Positions 25,415 to 33,868 of a stretch of DNA of 64,000 bases are shown here, piece by piece (position 1 is the first letter of the stretch; every line of letters starts with the position of its first letter). The position numbers and the translations under genes are program-made. Under the pieces are notes generated by a model that was not told the DNA's origin, ran no database searches, and saw only the letters and a program-made list of their open reading frames with translations. This DNA is from Embleya scabrispora DSM 41855 (GTDB lineage: Bacteria; Actinomycetota; Actinomycetes; Streptomycetales; Streptomycetaceae), in NCBI RefSeq assembly GCF_000372745.1, contig NZ_KB889666.1, forward strand, positions 62,001 to 126,000. Direction: 5' to 3'.

Positions 25415-27403
25415 TCAGGTCAGCGGGCGGCAGAGCAGTGCGTCGGGGACGGCTTTTTGCCCGTTGCTCCAGCCGCCCTGCCACAGGTTCCAGGTGTAGG
25501 CGACGCCCGCGAGGTACTCGTTGTCGGCGCACTGGCCCTTGTAGTCGTGGGGGGCCCAGTCGTTTTGGACGGCGCCACCGGTGGTCGGGCGGTTGTCACC
25601 GCGGTCGAACCACAGGACTCGGCGGTCGGTCGACAGGGTCTTGGCGGACGGCGCGCACAGCAGGCCGGACATCGCCGTGCCGTTGACGCTGAAGCCGACC
25701 ACGAAGTGGTTGTCGGGGCATTCGAACTTGCTGTATCCCCCGGCCCAGTCACCGTGGGTGACGTAGCGCTCGTCGGTGACCAAGACCCAGTCACCGGCCG
25801 CCTTGGCGGGCTGGTTCGCGTCGGTGCACAGGGCGCGGTGACCGAGTCGGCTGAGGGCGACCAGGCGCTGGGTGTCGGGACAGTTGCCCTTGCGGTTGTT
25901 CGGATGCCAGTCCGGCTTGGCCGGCATGGTCTTCGAGGCGTTCTGGTCTCCGAAGTCGGTGTCGAGCATGTTCCAATGGTCGACTTGGTCGATCGGCCCG
26001 GTCACGCTCGGGGCGTCGATCAGCTTGAACCAGTCGGTGGCGCGCCAGTCGCCGGGGTCGGTGAGACCCAGCCGCTTGCCCGAGGAGTCGTAGGAGATCA
26101 GCGCCCAGTTGTCGTTCGGAACGCCGTGCGTGGTCCAGCCGATCACCGGCCACTGGGCGAAGTCGGTGTCGTTCTTCACCAGGATGTCGGTGAAGTTGTC
26201 GAACCAGGCCTTCTCCTTGACGTTGTCGGAGCCGCGGCCGCCGGCGCCGAACTCGCTGATCCACACCGGGGCGGTGAAGTGCTGACCGGCCTGAGTGACG
26301 AACAGCGCCTCGTCGTCGACGACCCGGGCGAGTTGCTCGGGGGTGAGGTCCTGGTAGCGGGGGTCGTTGGTCTCCCCGTTCTGCCAGCCGCCGGTCGCGC
26401 CGGTGTGGTTGGGGCCGGTGTAGCCGTAGAAGTGCGCGGAGTAGACCAGCTTGCCGGAGTCGACCAGGGTGTTGGAGAGGTTGCGGACCGGGGTGAGCGT
26501 CGGCCGGCCGTGGCTGGTGATGCCGGACGGGATGCCGTACCAGTTGATGCCCTCCATGATGACCAGCATGTCGGGGTCGGCTTCGAGGATCTTGTTGCCG
26601 GCCTCCTCGAAGGCGGCGTACAGGTCATGGCCGTTGCCCCAGCCCCAGTTGGGGTCGTCGTACCAGTCGCGGCGGACCTCGTTGCGCAGGTCGGCGCCGA
26701 CCACGCGTTTGTTCGCCTTGTACCGATCGACCATGGACAGCCAGTCGTCGATCCATTGACGGGTGGTCTGGCCGCTGTTCCAGCGCTCGTTGCCGTCCAG
26801 GGCGCAGCACCAGCGGTAGGTGGTGGTGTGGTTGTTGAGGATCACCGCGAAGCCGTCGGCGGTGAGTGCCTCGACCACGGCGTCGTACACCTGCAGCGGG
26901 GTCTTGCCCTTCAGTTGCGGATTGGCCGCCACCGCGGAGTCGGGGACCGCAGTGGTGTCGTGCACCATGGCGTTGGCGAAGGGCAGCCGGATCGCGTTGA
27001 GACCGAGGGCGTGGAAGTCGGCCGTGATCCGGGCGATCGGGGCGCGGTCCAGGCCGAGCGGGATGTTGTGCGAGACCTGCCCGGACTGGTTGTTCGCCGG
27101 GTCGTCGACGTCGCCGCTGCCCAGCCGGTTGCCCTGGGCGCCGGCCCAGTTGCTCGCCTTGAGCTTGAAGCGGTTGCCGTTCGCGTCGACGATGTACCGG
27201 CCGCGCGTGCTGAGCGGACCGCTCCAGGACGCGGCCGGCCGGCTCCCGGTGAGCACGGTGGTGCCGGTCGGAGTGGTGGCGTCGGTGGCCGCGGCCACCG
27301 GGCCGGGGATCGCGCCGAGCAGCAGAACTCCCGTGACCAGGGCGGCGGGCACGGCTCGGGCGACGGTTGCTCTGACGGTGTGCAAGGGTGCGGTCGATCT
27401 CAC
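25415..27403 (-). CDS. Secreted glycoside hydrolase family 5 protein
   Basis: The 662-residue protein has a signal peptide (about residues 1-39, ending PGPVAAA) and a GH5 (beta/alpha)8 domain at about 65-530. Both catalytic Glu residues are visible: acid/base Glu242 in GADLRNEV and nucleophile Glu384 in VWISEFGAGG; RLPFANAM, NHTTT and SAHFYGY mark other active-site strands. The C-terminal 130 residues hold paired Cys (GNCPDTQRLVALS, FECPDNHFVVGFS, GQCADNEYLAGVA) in three similar blocks, probably an accessory domain. It would cut a beta-glucan or mannan outside the cell. The next gene on the strand is a broken sugar permease, so the dedicated uptake system seems lost. Confidence 0.9.
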   Translation of the reverse strand: MRSTAPLHTVRATVARAVPAALVTGVLLLGAIPGPVAAATDATTPTGTTVLTGSRPAASWSGPLSTRGRYIVDANGNRFKLKASNWAGAQGNRLGSGDVDDPANNQSGQVSHNIPLGLDRAPIARITADFHALGLNAIRLPFANAMVHDTTAVPDSAVAANPQLKGKTPLQVYDAVVEALTADGFAVILNNHTTTYRWCCALDGNERWNSGQTTRQWIDDWLSMVDRYKANKRVVGADLRNEVRRDWYDDPNWGWGNGHDLYAAFEEAGNKILEADPDMLVIMEGINWYGIPSGITSHGRPTLTPVRNLSNTLVDSGKLVYSAHFYGYTGPNHTGATGGWQNGETNDPRYQDLTPEQLARVVDDEALFVTQAGQHFTAPVWISEFGAGGRGSDNVKEKAWFDNFTDILVKNDTDFAQWPVIGWTTHGVPNDNWALISYDSSGKRLGLTDPGDWRATDWFKLIDAPSVTGPIDQVDHWNMLDTDFGDQNASKTMPAKPDWHPNNRKGNCPDTQRLVALSRLGHRALCTDANQPAKAAGDWVLVTDERYVTHGDWAGGYSKFECPDNHFVVGFSVNGTAMSGLLCAPSAKTLSTDRRVLWFDRGDNRPTTGGAVQNDWAPHDYKGQCADNEYLAGVAYTWNLWQGGWSNGQKAVPDALLCRPLT

Positions 27404-27481
27404 GGCGCTGCCCTCCGAGGCGTGGTCGAGTGGAGGCGCTGCAGAACCGGACCGGCGGTCCGGAGTCGGGGAAGAAGGCCG

Positions 27482-27805
27482 TCAGCCCTTGAGGCCGCTG
27501 GTGGCGATGCCTTCGACGATGTACCGCTGGGCGATCACGAACATGACCACCAACGGTGCGATGGTCACCACCGCACCGGCGAAAATTCCGGGCAGGTTGA
27601 TGGTCCGCGAGGCGATGAAGGTGGAGAACGCGATCCGGGTGGTCCAGGCGGACGGATCCTGGCCGACCACCAGGGGAGCCACAGGAAGACGTTCCACCGG
27701 GTTGAGCCGGCCGCCGTCGTCCTTGAGGCCCTGCGGGAGGTTCCGGTGGAACAGGGTCGGGACGGGCTCCACGCCGCGCGCACGCAGGCCGTCGACCAAG
27801 TCGAG
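27482..27805 (-). pseudogene. Chimeric remnant: GH1 glycosidase piece joined to sugar permease C-terminus
   Basis: One minus-strand frame contains two unrelated pieces. At about 27698-27805 it reads VDGLRARGVEPVPTLFHRNL and PQGLKDDGGR, a GH1 beta-glucosidase segment. From 27691 to 27482 it reads IASRTINLPGIFAGAVVTIA and APLVVMFVIAQRYIVEGIAT, the C-terminus of a MalG-type carbohydrate ABC permease ending in GLKG. The two are joined in frame, evidence of a deletion that removed the rest of both genes. Neither part can be functional. They were probably partners of the GH5 enzyme in a glucan-use locus. Confidence 0.75.
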
Positions 27806-27859
27806 GCACCCCGAATGAAGTCCGCGGGCAGATGGTCCAGTGCCATGTCCAACCCCTAG

Positions 27860-27880
27860 AACATGAGTTCTGCTCATGTT
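27860..27880. promoter_or_regulatory. Perfect inverted repeat, operator-like
   Basis: AACATGAG and CTCATGTT form a perfect 8-bp inverted repeat around TTCTG. It lies just upstream of the GH1/permease remnant and has the size of a TetR, LacI or MarR operator. No intact regulator gene is adjacent, so it may be an orphan site from the deleted locus. Confidence 0.5.
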
Positions 27881-28378
27881 AATCCCTCTGGGTGGGATGA
27901 TGGAAGCGTGAGAGATCGCACCGCGGGCGCTGTCGCCGAGCACGCCGATCGTCACGCCGACCGGGCGAATTCGTCGGGAAGCCGCCGGGCTTGTTCCGGC
28001 GGCATCCCCCGCGCGCACGAGGTCTTGCACCATGGCCACACGCAGCACCGACGCCACCTCCGAGCGCCGTCCCACCTCCACCGTGGCGGCCACGCGGAAC
28101 AGGCACCGGCACTTCCTCCGGACACCGCGGCGTAGAACCGGACTTCTTCCGGCGGCGGAACCCGGCTGGTGGACACCCGTGGCGCGGCGCACGCTCGACT
28201 GCCATGGGCGCCGCATCGGCGAGACCGTGGCGAGGTGCCGCACGGAGCGGCTGCGGCGACGGACGCGGGCCAGGCACTCCAAGGTCCGGGGTCTCGATCG
28301 ACGCACCGTGGTGAGGTCGGCACGATCGCCCGGGTGTTGCGCGTCCGAGGGCGTTGGGACGGCGTCTTTGCGCGGGCC
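27881..28378. other. Intergenic stretch without an assigned gene
   Basis: About 500 bp of very GC-rich DNA separate the remnant from the next gene. Several overlapping frames exist on both strands, but they are Arg/Pro/Ala-rich and resemble no family I know. It may be debris of a regulator gene that once bound the inverted repeat at 27860, but I see no helix-turn-helix to support that. Confidence 0.35.
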
Positions 28379-29245
28379 TCAGTGCTGCTGGTCGAGGAAG
28401 CCTGTGACCAGGCTGTAGAAGTCGTGCGGGCGCTCCTCTTGCAGGTGGTGAGAGGCGCGATCCATGACGTAGAGGTGCCCGCGCGGCACCATCCGGGCAA
28501 GCATGAGTGGGTAATCCGGGGTGAGGAAGGCATCGTGCATCCCCCATGCGAAGAGGACGGGTGCGGCGATCCGGCCGAGTTCCGTCGTCAAGTCCTGCCA
28601 TTCGCCTCGGGGGTTGTCGGATGACGCGGCCAGCGACATCTCCTCGGGATCGAGGCTTTGGTCGTATCGCATGGTCACGTTCTCGTCCGGTATGGCGTCG
28701 GCGTCGTACCACTCCAGCCGAGCCAGGAGCTCACGCATCTTCGTCCACGACGGCCCTGTCCCGCCGTAGTAGGCATCGCGGGCGTTGCGTCCTCGTCGGC
28801 CGCCCTCCGGCAGGGGGGCGAGCGGACCGTGGAAGACGGGCATGCTGCCGGTGACCACCAGCGATCGCACCCGGTCGGGGTACTTGGCCGCGAGATTGAG
28901 CGCGATGGTTCCACCCCAGGAGTTGCACACGAAGTCGGCACGCTCGATGTGCAAGGCGTCCAGGAGGGCCACGGTCTTGGCGGCATGGAAGTCCCACATC
29001 GGCCCGGTGATCCGGCACTTCTCCGAGCGGCCGTACTGCAGGATGTCGACGAGGTGGCAGCGGCGATCACGCGCGAACAGCGGCGCGACCGGACCGAAGT
29101 CCGACCACCCCGTGCAGCCCGGGCCGCCGCCGTGAAGGAAGACGGTCGGGCTGCCCTCACCAAGATCGACGTGGTGATACGTCACGCCTGCCGCTTCGGT
29201 GAGCACTCCAGGGGGCATGGGGTCGATCCGGTTCTTCGAAGTCAT
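28379..29245 (-). CDS. Alpha/beta-hydrolase, meta-cleavage-product hydrolase type
   Basis: With the ATG at 29245 the product has 288 residues. It carries the oxyanion segment FLHGGGPGCTGWSDFGPVAP typical of C-C hydrolases such as BphD, HsaD and MhpC, the nucleophile Ser in FVCNSWGGTIAL, a catalytic Asp in FAWGMHDAFLTPDY and His in DRASHHLQEE. Such enzymes hydrolyse the vinylogous diketone formed by extradiol ring cleavage. It is divergent from the Rieske operon that contains the extradiol dioxygenase, so it is the best candidate for the C-C hydrolase of that pathway. The open frame extends 47 codons further upstream into the promoter and is not used. Confidence 0.88.
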   Translation of the reverse strand: MTSKNRIDPMPPGVLTEAAGVTYHHVDLGEGSPTVFLHGGGPGCTGWSDFGPVAPLFARDRRCHLVDILQYGRSEKCRITGPMWDFHAAKTVALLDALHIERADFVCNSWGGTIALNLAAKYPDRVRSLVVTGSMPVFHGPLAPLPEGGRRGRNARDAYYGGTGPSWTKMRELLARLEWYDADAIPDENVTMRYDQSLDPEEMSLAASSDNPRGEWQDLTTELGRIAAPVLFAWGMHDAFLTPDYPLMLARMVPRGHLYVMDRASHHLQEERPHDFYSLVTGFLDQQH

Positions 29246-29377
29246 GACCTCATCGTCCCGAGTGAAGGCTGTTTCCCGGGCGTACTCGGGTTCGCTCAGT
29301 GAGACGACGGCCTTCGACACGGGCTGCGGGATCGGCAAGATGAGGAGCGAACTGCCGCGCCGCGGGAGGAAGGCACG
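29246..29377. promoter_or_regulatory. Divergent promoter region of the Rieske operon and C-C hydrolase gene
   Basis: This 132-bp gap separates the two divergent transcription units of the aromatic island. The Rieske gene has a strong ribosome-binding site GGGAGGAAGG about 4 bp before its ATG at 29378. I see no clear palindrome for IclR binding. Confidence 0.5.
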
Positions 29378-30586
29378 ATGAATCAATCACCAACACCGGA
29401 GGCATCGGCGACCGATGTCGCCGGACGAACCGCGCCGCGTCGCGCCGGTCGACAGGACTGGTCGACCTGGCCGCACTACGATGCGGCGGCTCGGGGCCTT
29501 CGCGGCTACTGGTACCCGATCACATGGGCGAGCCAGGTCACCGACAAGCCGTCCGCTTTCACCATCTGCGGAGAGAAACTCGCGCTGATCCGCGACAGCG
29601 GGGAGGTGTACGCGCTCCATGACCGGTGCCCCCATCGGGGCGTACCGCTGTCGCTCGGCAATCAGCAGTTCCCTGGCACGTTGAGTTGCCCGTACCACGG
29701 CTGGACCTGGAACCTGGCCGACGGCGCGCTGTGCGCGGTGATCACCGACGGACCATCCTCGCCGATCCGCGGCAAGGTCACGGTGCGGACGTATGCGGTC
29801 GAGGAGCGACTCGGCATGGTCTGGGTATACATCCCGATCGGCGACGAAACGCCGCACCCCATCGATGAACAACTGCCCCCCGAACTGGTGAGCAATCCCT
29901 TCGTCATGGGCGGGAGGATCGACCAGCGGACCGGTAACTGGCGCTTTGCCTGCGAGAACGGCTTCGACGAGGGGCATGCCAAGTACTTGCACCGCACGGC
30001 GCTGTGGCGCCTGTTCAAGCCCATGCCCACGTGGAACATCACGCGGATCGTCCCGCAGGATCGATGGATCTTCCGGGTGCAGGACGAGGTGCACTGGGAG
30101 GCGGACTTCCCCGGACTCGGCAAGTGGAGCAACCAGCGCTGGTGGAAGAAAAGCCCGCCGAAGGAAACGTTCAACATAGGCAACACCGGCGCGGCAAAGA
30201 AGATCGATCCGACGATCGAAGCCCAGGGGTTCCCGGGCTTCGCATCGCTTTCCGCGCCGGGCGTGCTGCGTATCGCATACCCCAAATTCATTCATTACGA
30301 GTTCTACGTGCCGGTTGATGAAGACAGTCACCGATATGTCGGGGTGATGGTCAACTTCACGCACGGCTGGCGCACGGCGCTCTTCTACGGCAAGTACCTC
30401 GGGGCGATCCGGTGGCTGTTCCATGGCCAATTCTCCGGCCAGGACGCCTGGATGGTCGATGTGACGGACGCTCCGCCCGAGAAGCTGTATCGCCCGGATG
30501 TGTCGCTCACCTCGTGGCGCAACCTCGTCGAGACGGAAACGACGACCAAGTTGGCTGCGCTGGAAACCCGTGAGGAGGCACGATGA
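29378..30586 (+). CDS. Rieske non-haem iron oxygenase, catalytic subunit
   Basis: The 402-residue protein has a Rieske domain with Cys84, His86, Cys104 and His107 (RCPHRGVPLS, LSCPYHGW) and a catalytic domain with the mononuclear iron site Asp196, His199 and His204 in ENGFDEGHAKYLHR. Asp in SGQDAWMVD is the probable third ligand. Architecture and size match the alpha-only, phthalate/vanillate type, which hydroxylates or O/N-demethylates an aromatic ring. Electrons would come from the ferredoxin and reductase encoded at 41606-42960. It is the first gene of the operon and overlaps the next gene by ATGA. The substrate is unknown. Confidence 0.92.
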   Translation: MNQSPTPEASATDVAGRTAPRRAGRQDWSTWPHYDAAARGLRGYWYPITWASQVTDKPSAFTICGEKLALIRDSGEVYALHDRCPHRGVPLSLGNQQFPGTLSCPYHGWTWNLADGALCAVITDGPSSPIRGKVTVRTYAVEERLGMVWVYIPIGDETPHPIDEQLPPELVSNPFVMGGRIDQRTGNWRFACENGFDEGHAKYLHRTALWRLFKPMPTWNITRIVPQDRWIFRVQDEVHWEADFPGLGKWSNQRWWKKSPPKETFNIGNTGAAKKIDPTIEAQGFPGFASLSAPGVLRIAYPKFIHYEFYVPVDEDSHRYVGVMVNFTHGWRTALFYGKYLGAIRWLFHGQFSGQDAWMVDVTDAPPEKLYRPDVSLTSWRNLVETETTTKLAALETREEAR

Positions 30587-30717
30587 CCCGCACGGAGGGC
30601 ATGCTCACCGTGGCCGTCGGAATGGCCTTCGGAATGGCCTTCGTGCCTGCGTGGCGCTTTCTCTTCCGGCGCGCCCGCGCCCTGCCCCAGACCCAGGTGC
30701 ACCGGATCAACCAATGA
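30583..30717 (+). CDS. 44-residue predicted membrane microprotein
   Basis: A 44-codon frame begins in the ATGA that ends the Rieske gene and ends in the ATGA that starts the M20-like gene, so it exactly fills the gap with coupling at both ends. The product has a short N-terminus, a hydrophobic helix with repeated Gly and Met (LTVAVGMAFGMAFVPAW), then a basic tail FLFRRARALPQ. This reads as a single-pass membrane protein with its tail in the cytoplasm. It has no recognised family. The exact double overlap is strong evidence that it is translated; its role, perhaps anchoring or assisting the oxygenase, is speculation. Confidence 0.7.
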   Translation: MTRTEGMLTVAVGMAFGMAFVPAWRFLFRRARALPQTQVHRINQ

Positions 30718-32033
30718 CGGATCTCGATGAACAGCGCCGGTCCTGGAGCGAAACCGCCAAGCGGCGCATCACGCCCGAGCGGCTGCGCCGGCTCGTCTGC
30801 GGGCTGGTCGACATCCCCAGCCCGACGGGTGGCGAAGGACCACTCGCGGAGCACATCGCGGCCACCTTGCAAGCCTCGGGGATCGCCGCAGCGGCACAAC
30901 CGCTCGATGACCGGCAGGCGAACGCGTGGGGCCGGCTGCCCGGTTCCGGTCTCGGCCCGGATCTGATGCTGTATGCGCCGATCGACACGCTCACCACCGG
31001 CGACCCTGACCAGGACATGCCGTGGATCGGCCCCCGGTGGCGCCGGGACATGGCTGCGGAATCCGTCGTCGACGGCGACCTGGTCCTCGGTCTCGGCGCG
31101 TCCAATCCGAAGGGCCATGCCGCCTGCGTGCTGGCCGCTGCGGAGGCGATCCGCGCCGCCGACATTCCGCTGAGCGGCGACCTGGTGGTCGCGTTCGGAG
31201 CGGGCGGGATGCCGACCAACTCATTGCCCGGCAGCGTACGCCGCAACACCGGGCAGGGAGTCGGCTGTTCCTTCCTTCTCGAGCAGGGCGTGTGGGCCGA
31301 CTACGCCCTGATCGCCAAGCCGGGATGGTCGGTGTCCTGGGAGGAGGTGGGCCTGGCGTGGTTCGAGGTCACCGTTCACGGCACGCACACCTATGTCGGC
31401 TCCCGTCACCGGCTGCCCTACCGCAACGCCATCGCTGATGCAGGTCACATCGCCCAGCACCTGGAGAAGTGGTTCATCGACTACGCGCAGCGGCACACCG
31501 ACGGGCTCGTCTCGCCCCAGGGCATCGTCTCGTCCATCGAGGGCGGCTGGCCGAGGATGGCGGCCGTGACGCCCGCCGCGTGCCGGTTGATGGTCGATCT
31601 TCGCTTGTCTCCTCGGACCTCTCCGATGCAGGCCAAGCGCGAGTTCGCGGCCGCCATCGACAGCGTTGTGGACCAGCACCCCGGGTTGACGGTCACGTGG
31701 CGGCCGGTACTTGCGATCCCCGCAGCCTCAACCGACCCGGCGTCCTGGGTATGCCGCAGCGCGATCGCCGCGTGGGAGCGGATGGAGGGACGCGCCCACG
31801 AGCCCATCCGGGGCAACAGCGGCGCGACGGACGCCAACATCCTGCGTTCGCGCGGAATTCCCACGGTCCGCGTCGGGATGCCGAAGGTCGCAGACGCCTC
31901 GTCCCCGATCGATTTCACCCTGGGCATGAACACCGTGGACGTTCAGTGGATGCAACGGCTCAGCGAGTACCTGGTGGAGGTCGCCATCGACACGGTCACA
32001 CGTACCCGCGCGGAAGTGAAGCTTTCGTCATGA
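30714..32033 (+). CDS. M20-family-like protein with degenerate metal site
   Basis: The 439-residue protein has the two-domain layout of M20 amidohydrolases (ArgE, DapE, carboxypeptidase G2 type), including an N-terminal VDIPSPTGGEGPLAEHIA, a central dimerisation domain (AWFEVTVHGTHTYVGSRH) and ATDANILRSRGIPTVRVG near the end. The metal ligands are changed: the HxD motif reads YAPID (Pro89 for His), the bridging Asp is Asn131 in GLGASNPKG, the Glu-Glu pair is replaced by GAGGMPT (162-168), the third-position Glu is Lys202 in LIAKPG, and the C-terminal His appears as Asn in GMNTVD. It is therefore unlikely to be a standard zinc hydrolase. Start and stop are both coupled to neighbours. Confidence 0.8.
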   Translation: MTDLDEQRRSWSETAKRRITPERLRRLVCGLVDIPSPTGGEGPLAEHIAATLQASGIAAAAQPLDDRQANAWGRLPGSGLGPDLMLYAPIDTLTTGDPDQDMPWIGPRWRRDMAAESVVDGDLVLGLGASNPKGHAACVLAAAEAIRAADIPLSGDLVVAFGAGGMPTNSLPGSVRRNTGQGVGCSFLLEQGVWADYALIAKPGWSVSWEEVGLAWFEVTVHGTHTYVGSRHRLPYRNAIADAGHIAQHLEKWFIDYAQRHTDGLVSPQGIVSSIEGGWPRMAAVTPAACRLMVDLRLSPRTSPMQAKREFAAAIDSVVDQHPGLTVTWRPVLAIPAASTDPASWVCRSAIAAWERMEGRAHEPIRGNSGATDANILRSRGIPTVRVGMPKVADASSPIDFTLGMNTVDVQWMQRLSEYLVEVAIDTVTRTRAEVKLSS

Positions 32034-32980
32034 GTGAAATCGTGCTCGGCATCGGGGCGTCGCACAGCACCTTGATGAATACGCACTGGGACCAGACCGT
32101 GCACATCGAGCGGGCCGAACGGTTCCGCGACGCGCTCGGCGTGGCAAGGGACCGGTTGGCCGCGGCCGCACCCGACACCGTGGTGCTCGTCGGCTCCAAC
32201 CATTTCCGTGGTTTCTGGCTCGACCTGATTCCCGGCTTCACGATCGGCGTGGACGAATGCATCGCCGGCGGCGAATCGGGGACGCCTTCGGGCCCGCAGG
32301 CAGTGGACGTTCCGCTGGCCCGTCACCTTGCCGAGAACCTCATCGAGGAGGGCGGTTTCGACATCGCGTTCTCGGCACGGCTACAGATCGATCACGGCCA
32401 ATCGCACGCGATCCAGTACCTCCTCGACGGGCTGGACGTGCCGATCGTGCCGATCGTCGTCAACGTGTTCGCCCCGCCACTGCCCCCGTTGGCACGCTGC
32501 GACGCGCTGGGACGCGCGATCCGTCATGCCGTCACCGCCTTCCCGGACGACCGGCGCGTGGCCGTCATCGGCTCGGGCGGCCTGTCGCATCGCCTGCCGT
32601 GGCCGGACTGGCGTGACCCTCACGGGGACGACGAGGTGTTCATCGCGAAGGCGTGGCTCAACGGCCGCGAGAACTGGAAGGAGTACGAAGCTCGCCGGCG
32701 CGAGATCGTCCGCGCCGGCGAGGCATCGATCAACCCTCACTTCGACAACGCGTTCCTGCGCCTGCTGGAAGCCGGGCAAACCCACCGCATCACCGAGTAC
32801 ACCACCGAACAGCTTGAGGAAGCGGCCGGCAACGGGGGGCAGGAGATCCGGACCTGGCTGATAGCTGCCGCGGCATGCGGCCACGCCCCCGGACAGGCGC
32901 TGGCGTACGAGCAACTTCCCGAATGGCTCACCGGCATGGCTGTCGCTGTCATCGACCCTGCCGTCAAGCGCTCGACATAA
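32030..32980 (+). CDS. Class III extradiol ring-cleavage dioxygenase (LigB superfamily)
   Basis: The 316-residue protein belongs to the LigB/MhpB superfamily of Fe(II) extradiol dioxygenases. Iron-ligand His12 is in GIGASHSTLM and His58 in VGSNHFRGF, and the catalytic His is in DHGQSHAIQYLL; VAVIGSGGLSHRLP and SINPHFDNAFLRLLE complete the pattern. It cleaves a catechol or aminophenol next to the hydroxyl group. Together with the Rieske oxygenase and C-C hydrolases it defines an aromatic ring degradation route. Its ATG overlaps the M20-like stop. Lower-pathway enzymes are missing apart from the broken mhpE and mhpF at 4-5.5 kb. Confidence 0.9.
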   Translation: MSEIVLGIGASHSTLMNTHWDQTVHIERAERFRDALGVARDRLAAAAPDTVVLVGSNHFRGFWLDLIPGFTIGVDECIAGGESGTPSGPQAVDVPLARHLAENLIEEGGFDIAFSARLQIDHGQSHAIQYLLDGLDVPIVPIVVNVFAPPLPPLARCDALGRAIRHAVTAFPDDRRVAVIGSGGLSHRLPWPDWRDPHGDDEVFIAKAWLNGRENWKEYEARRREIVRAGEASINPHFDNAFLRLLEAGQTHRITEYTTEQLEEAAGNGGQEIRTWLIAAAACGHAPGQALAYEQLPEWLTGMAVAVIDPAVKRST

Positions 32981-33001
32981 TACGAGAAAGAGGTCAGGCA
33001 C

Positions 33002-33868
33002 ATGAGCGTGTGGACTGCACTGGCAGAGCTGGACTACCGGCACGCCTACATCGACGCTGCCGGAATCCGGACTCGCTCCGTTCAAGCCGGCCCCGAAGAC
33101 GCCGAACACGTTGTGTTCCTCCACGGCACCAGCGGGCACCTCGAGGCCTTCGTACGCAATCTTCCGGCGCACGCGCAGCACTATCGCTGCCACGCCATCG
33201 ACATGCTCGGGCACGGCTTCACCGACAAGCCCAAGCATCCATACGATATCCCCCACTACGTCAAGCACCTGCTCGACTACCTCGACGCCGTCGGCGCTCA
33301 GCGTGCCCACCTCGTCGGCGAGTCGCTCGGCGGATGGGTGGCATCCTGGCTGGCGAGCGAGCACCCCGATCGAGTGGCCTCGCTGCAGTTGCTGTGCATG
33401 GGCGGCACCAAGATCAATCCCCAGGTGATGGAGCGACTGAAGATATCCACGACGGCCGCGGCACTGGGAGAGGACCGCAACCTCACCAGGCAGCGGCTGC
33501 AACTGCTGTGGGCGGAATGGGACGAGGAGTTCGGAGAGGAACTCACCGACATCCGCTACGCGATCTACCATCGCCCCGAGTTCCAGAAGAACCTGCACAA
33601 CCTCCTCTCCCTTCAGGAACCCCAGGCACGCGAGCGCAATCTCCTGCGTCCCGACCGGATGCAGCGGATCAGCACGCCGACCCTCGTCGTGTGGGGCAAC
33701 AAGAATCCGTTCGGCGCGGTGCCGGAGGCCACCGCGATCGCCGAGGCCATCCCGGGAGCGAGGCTTGAGGTCTTCCCCGAGTGCGGACACTGGCCGCAGC
33801 ACGAGCAGGCCGACCGCTACAACGCGTTGAGCCTGGAGTTTCTCGCCCACGTGGTGAAAGAGCAGTGA
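33002..33868 (+). CDS. Alpha/beta-hydrolase, C-C hydrolase-like
   Basis: The 288-residue protein has HGTSGHLEAF as oxyanion loop, nucleophile Ser in HLVGESLGGWVASW, and His in FPECGHWPQHEQ. The usual acid loop (WGxxDxxxP) reads VVWGNKNPFGAVPEA, with Asn at the position of Asp; a number of related actinobacterial proteins share this WGxxNP pattern, and the acid may come from another strand. It follows the extradiol dioxygenase by 21 bp with its own ribosome-binding site GAAAGAGG, and its stop overlaps the next gene. It probably hydrolyses the ring-cleavage product or an ester intermediate. Confidence 0.85.
   Translation: MSVWTALAELDYRHAYIDAAGIRTRSVQAGPEDAEHVVFLHGTSGHLEAFVRNLPAHAQHYRCHAIDMLGHGFTDKPKHPYDIPHYVKHLLDYLDAVGAQRAHLVGESLGGWVASWLASEHPDRVASLQLLCMGGTKINPQVMERLKISTTAAALGEDRNLTRQRLQLLWAEWDEEFGEELTDIRYAIYHRPEFQKNLHNLLSLQEPQARERNLLRPDRMQRISTPTLVVWGNKNPFGAVPEATAIAEAIPGARLEVFPECGHWPQHEQADRYNALSLEFLAHVVKEQ

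Noticed and set aside
25310..27859. 849-codon plus-strand frame over the GH5 gene
   Set aside because: The longest frame here, but a low-complexity Val/Gly/Arg/Asp mirror of a signal-peptide-bearing hydrolase with both catalytic Glu.
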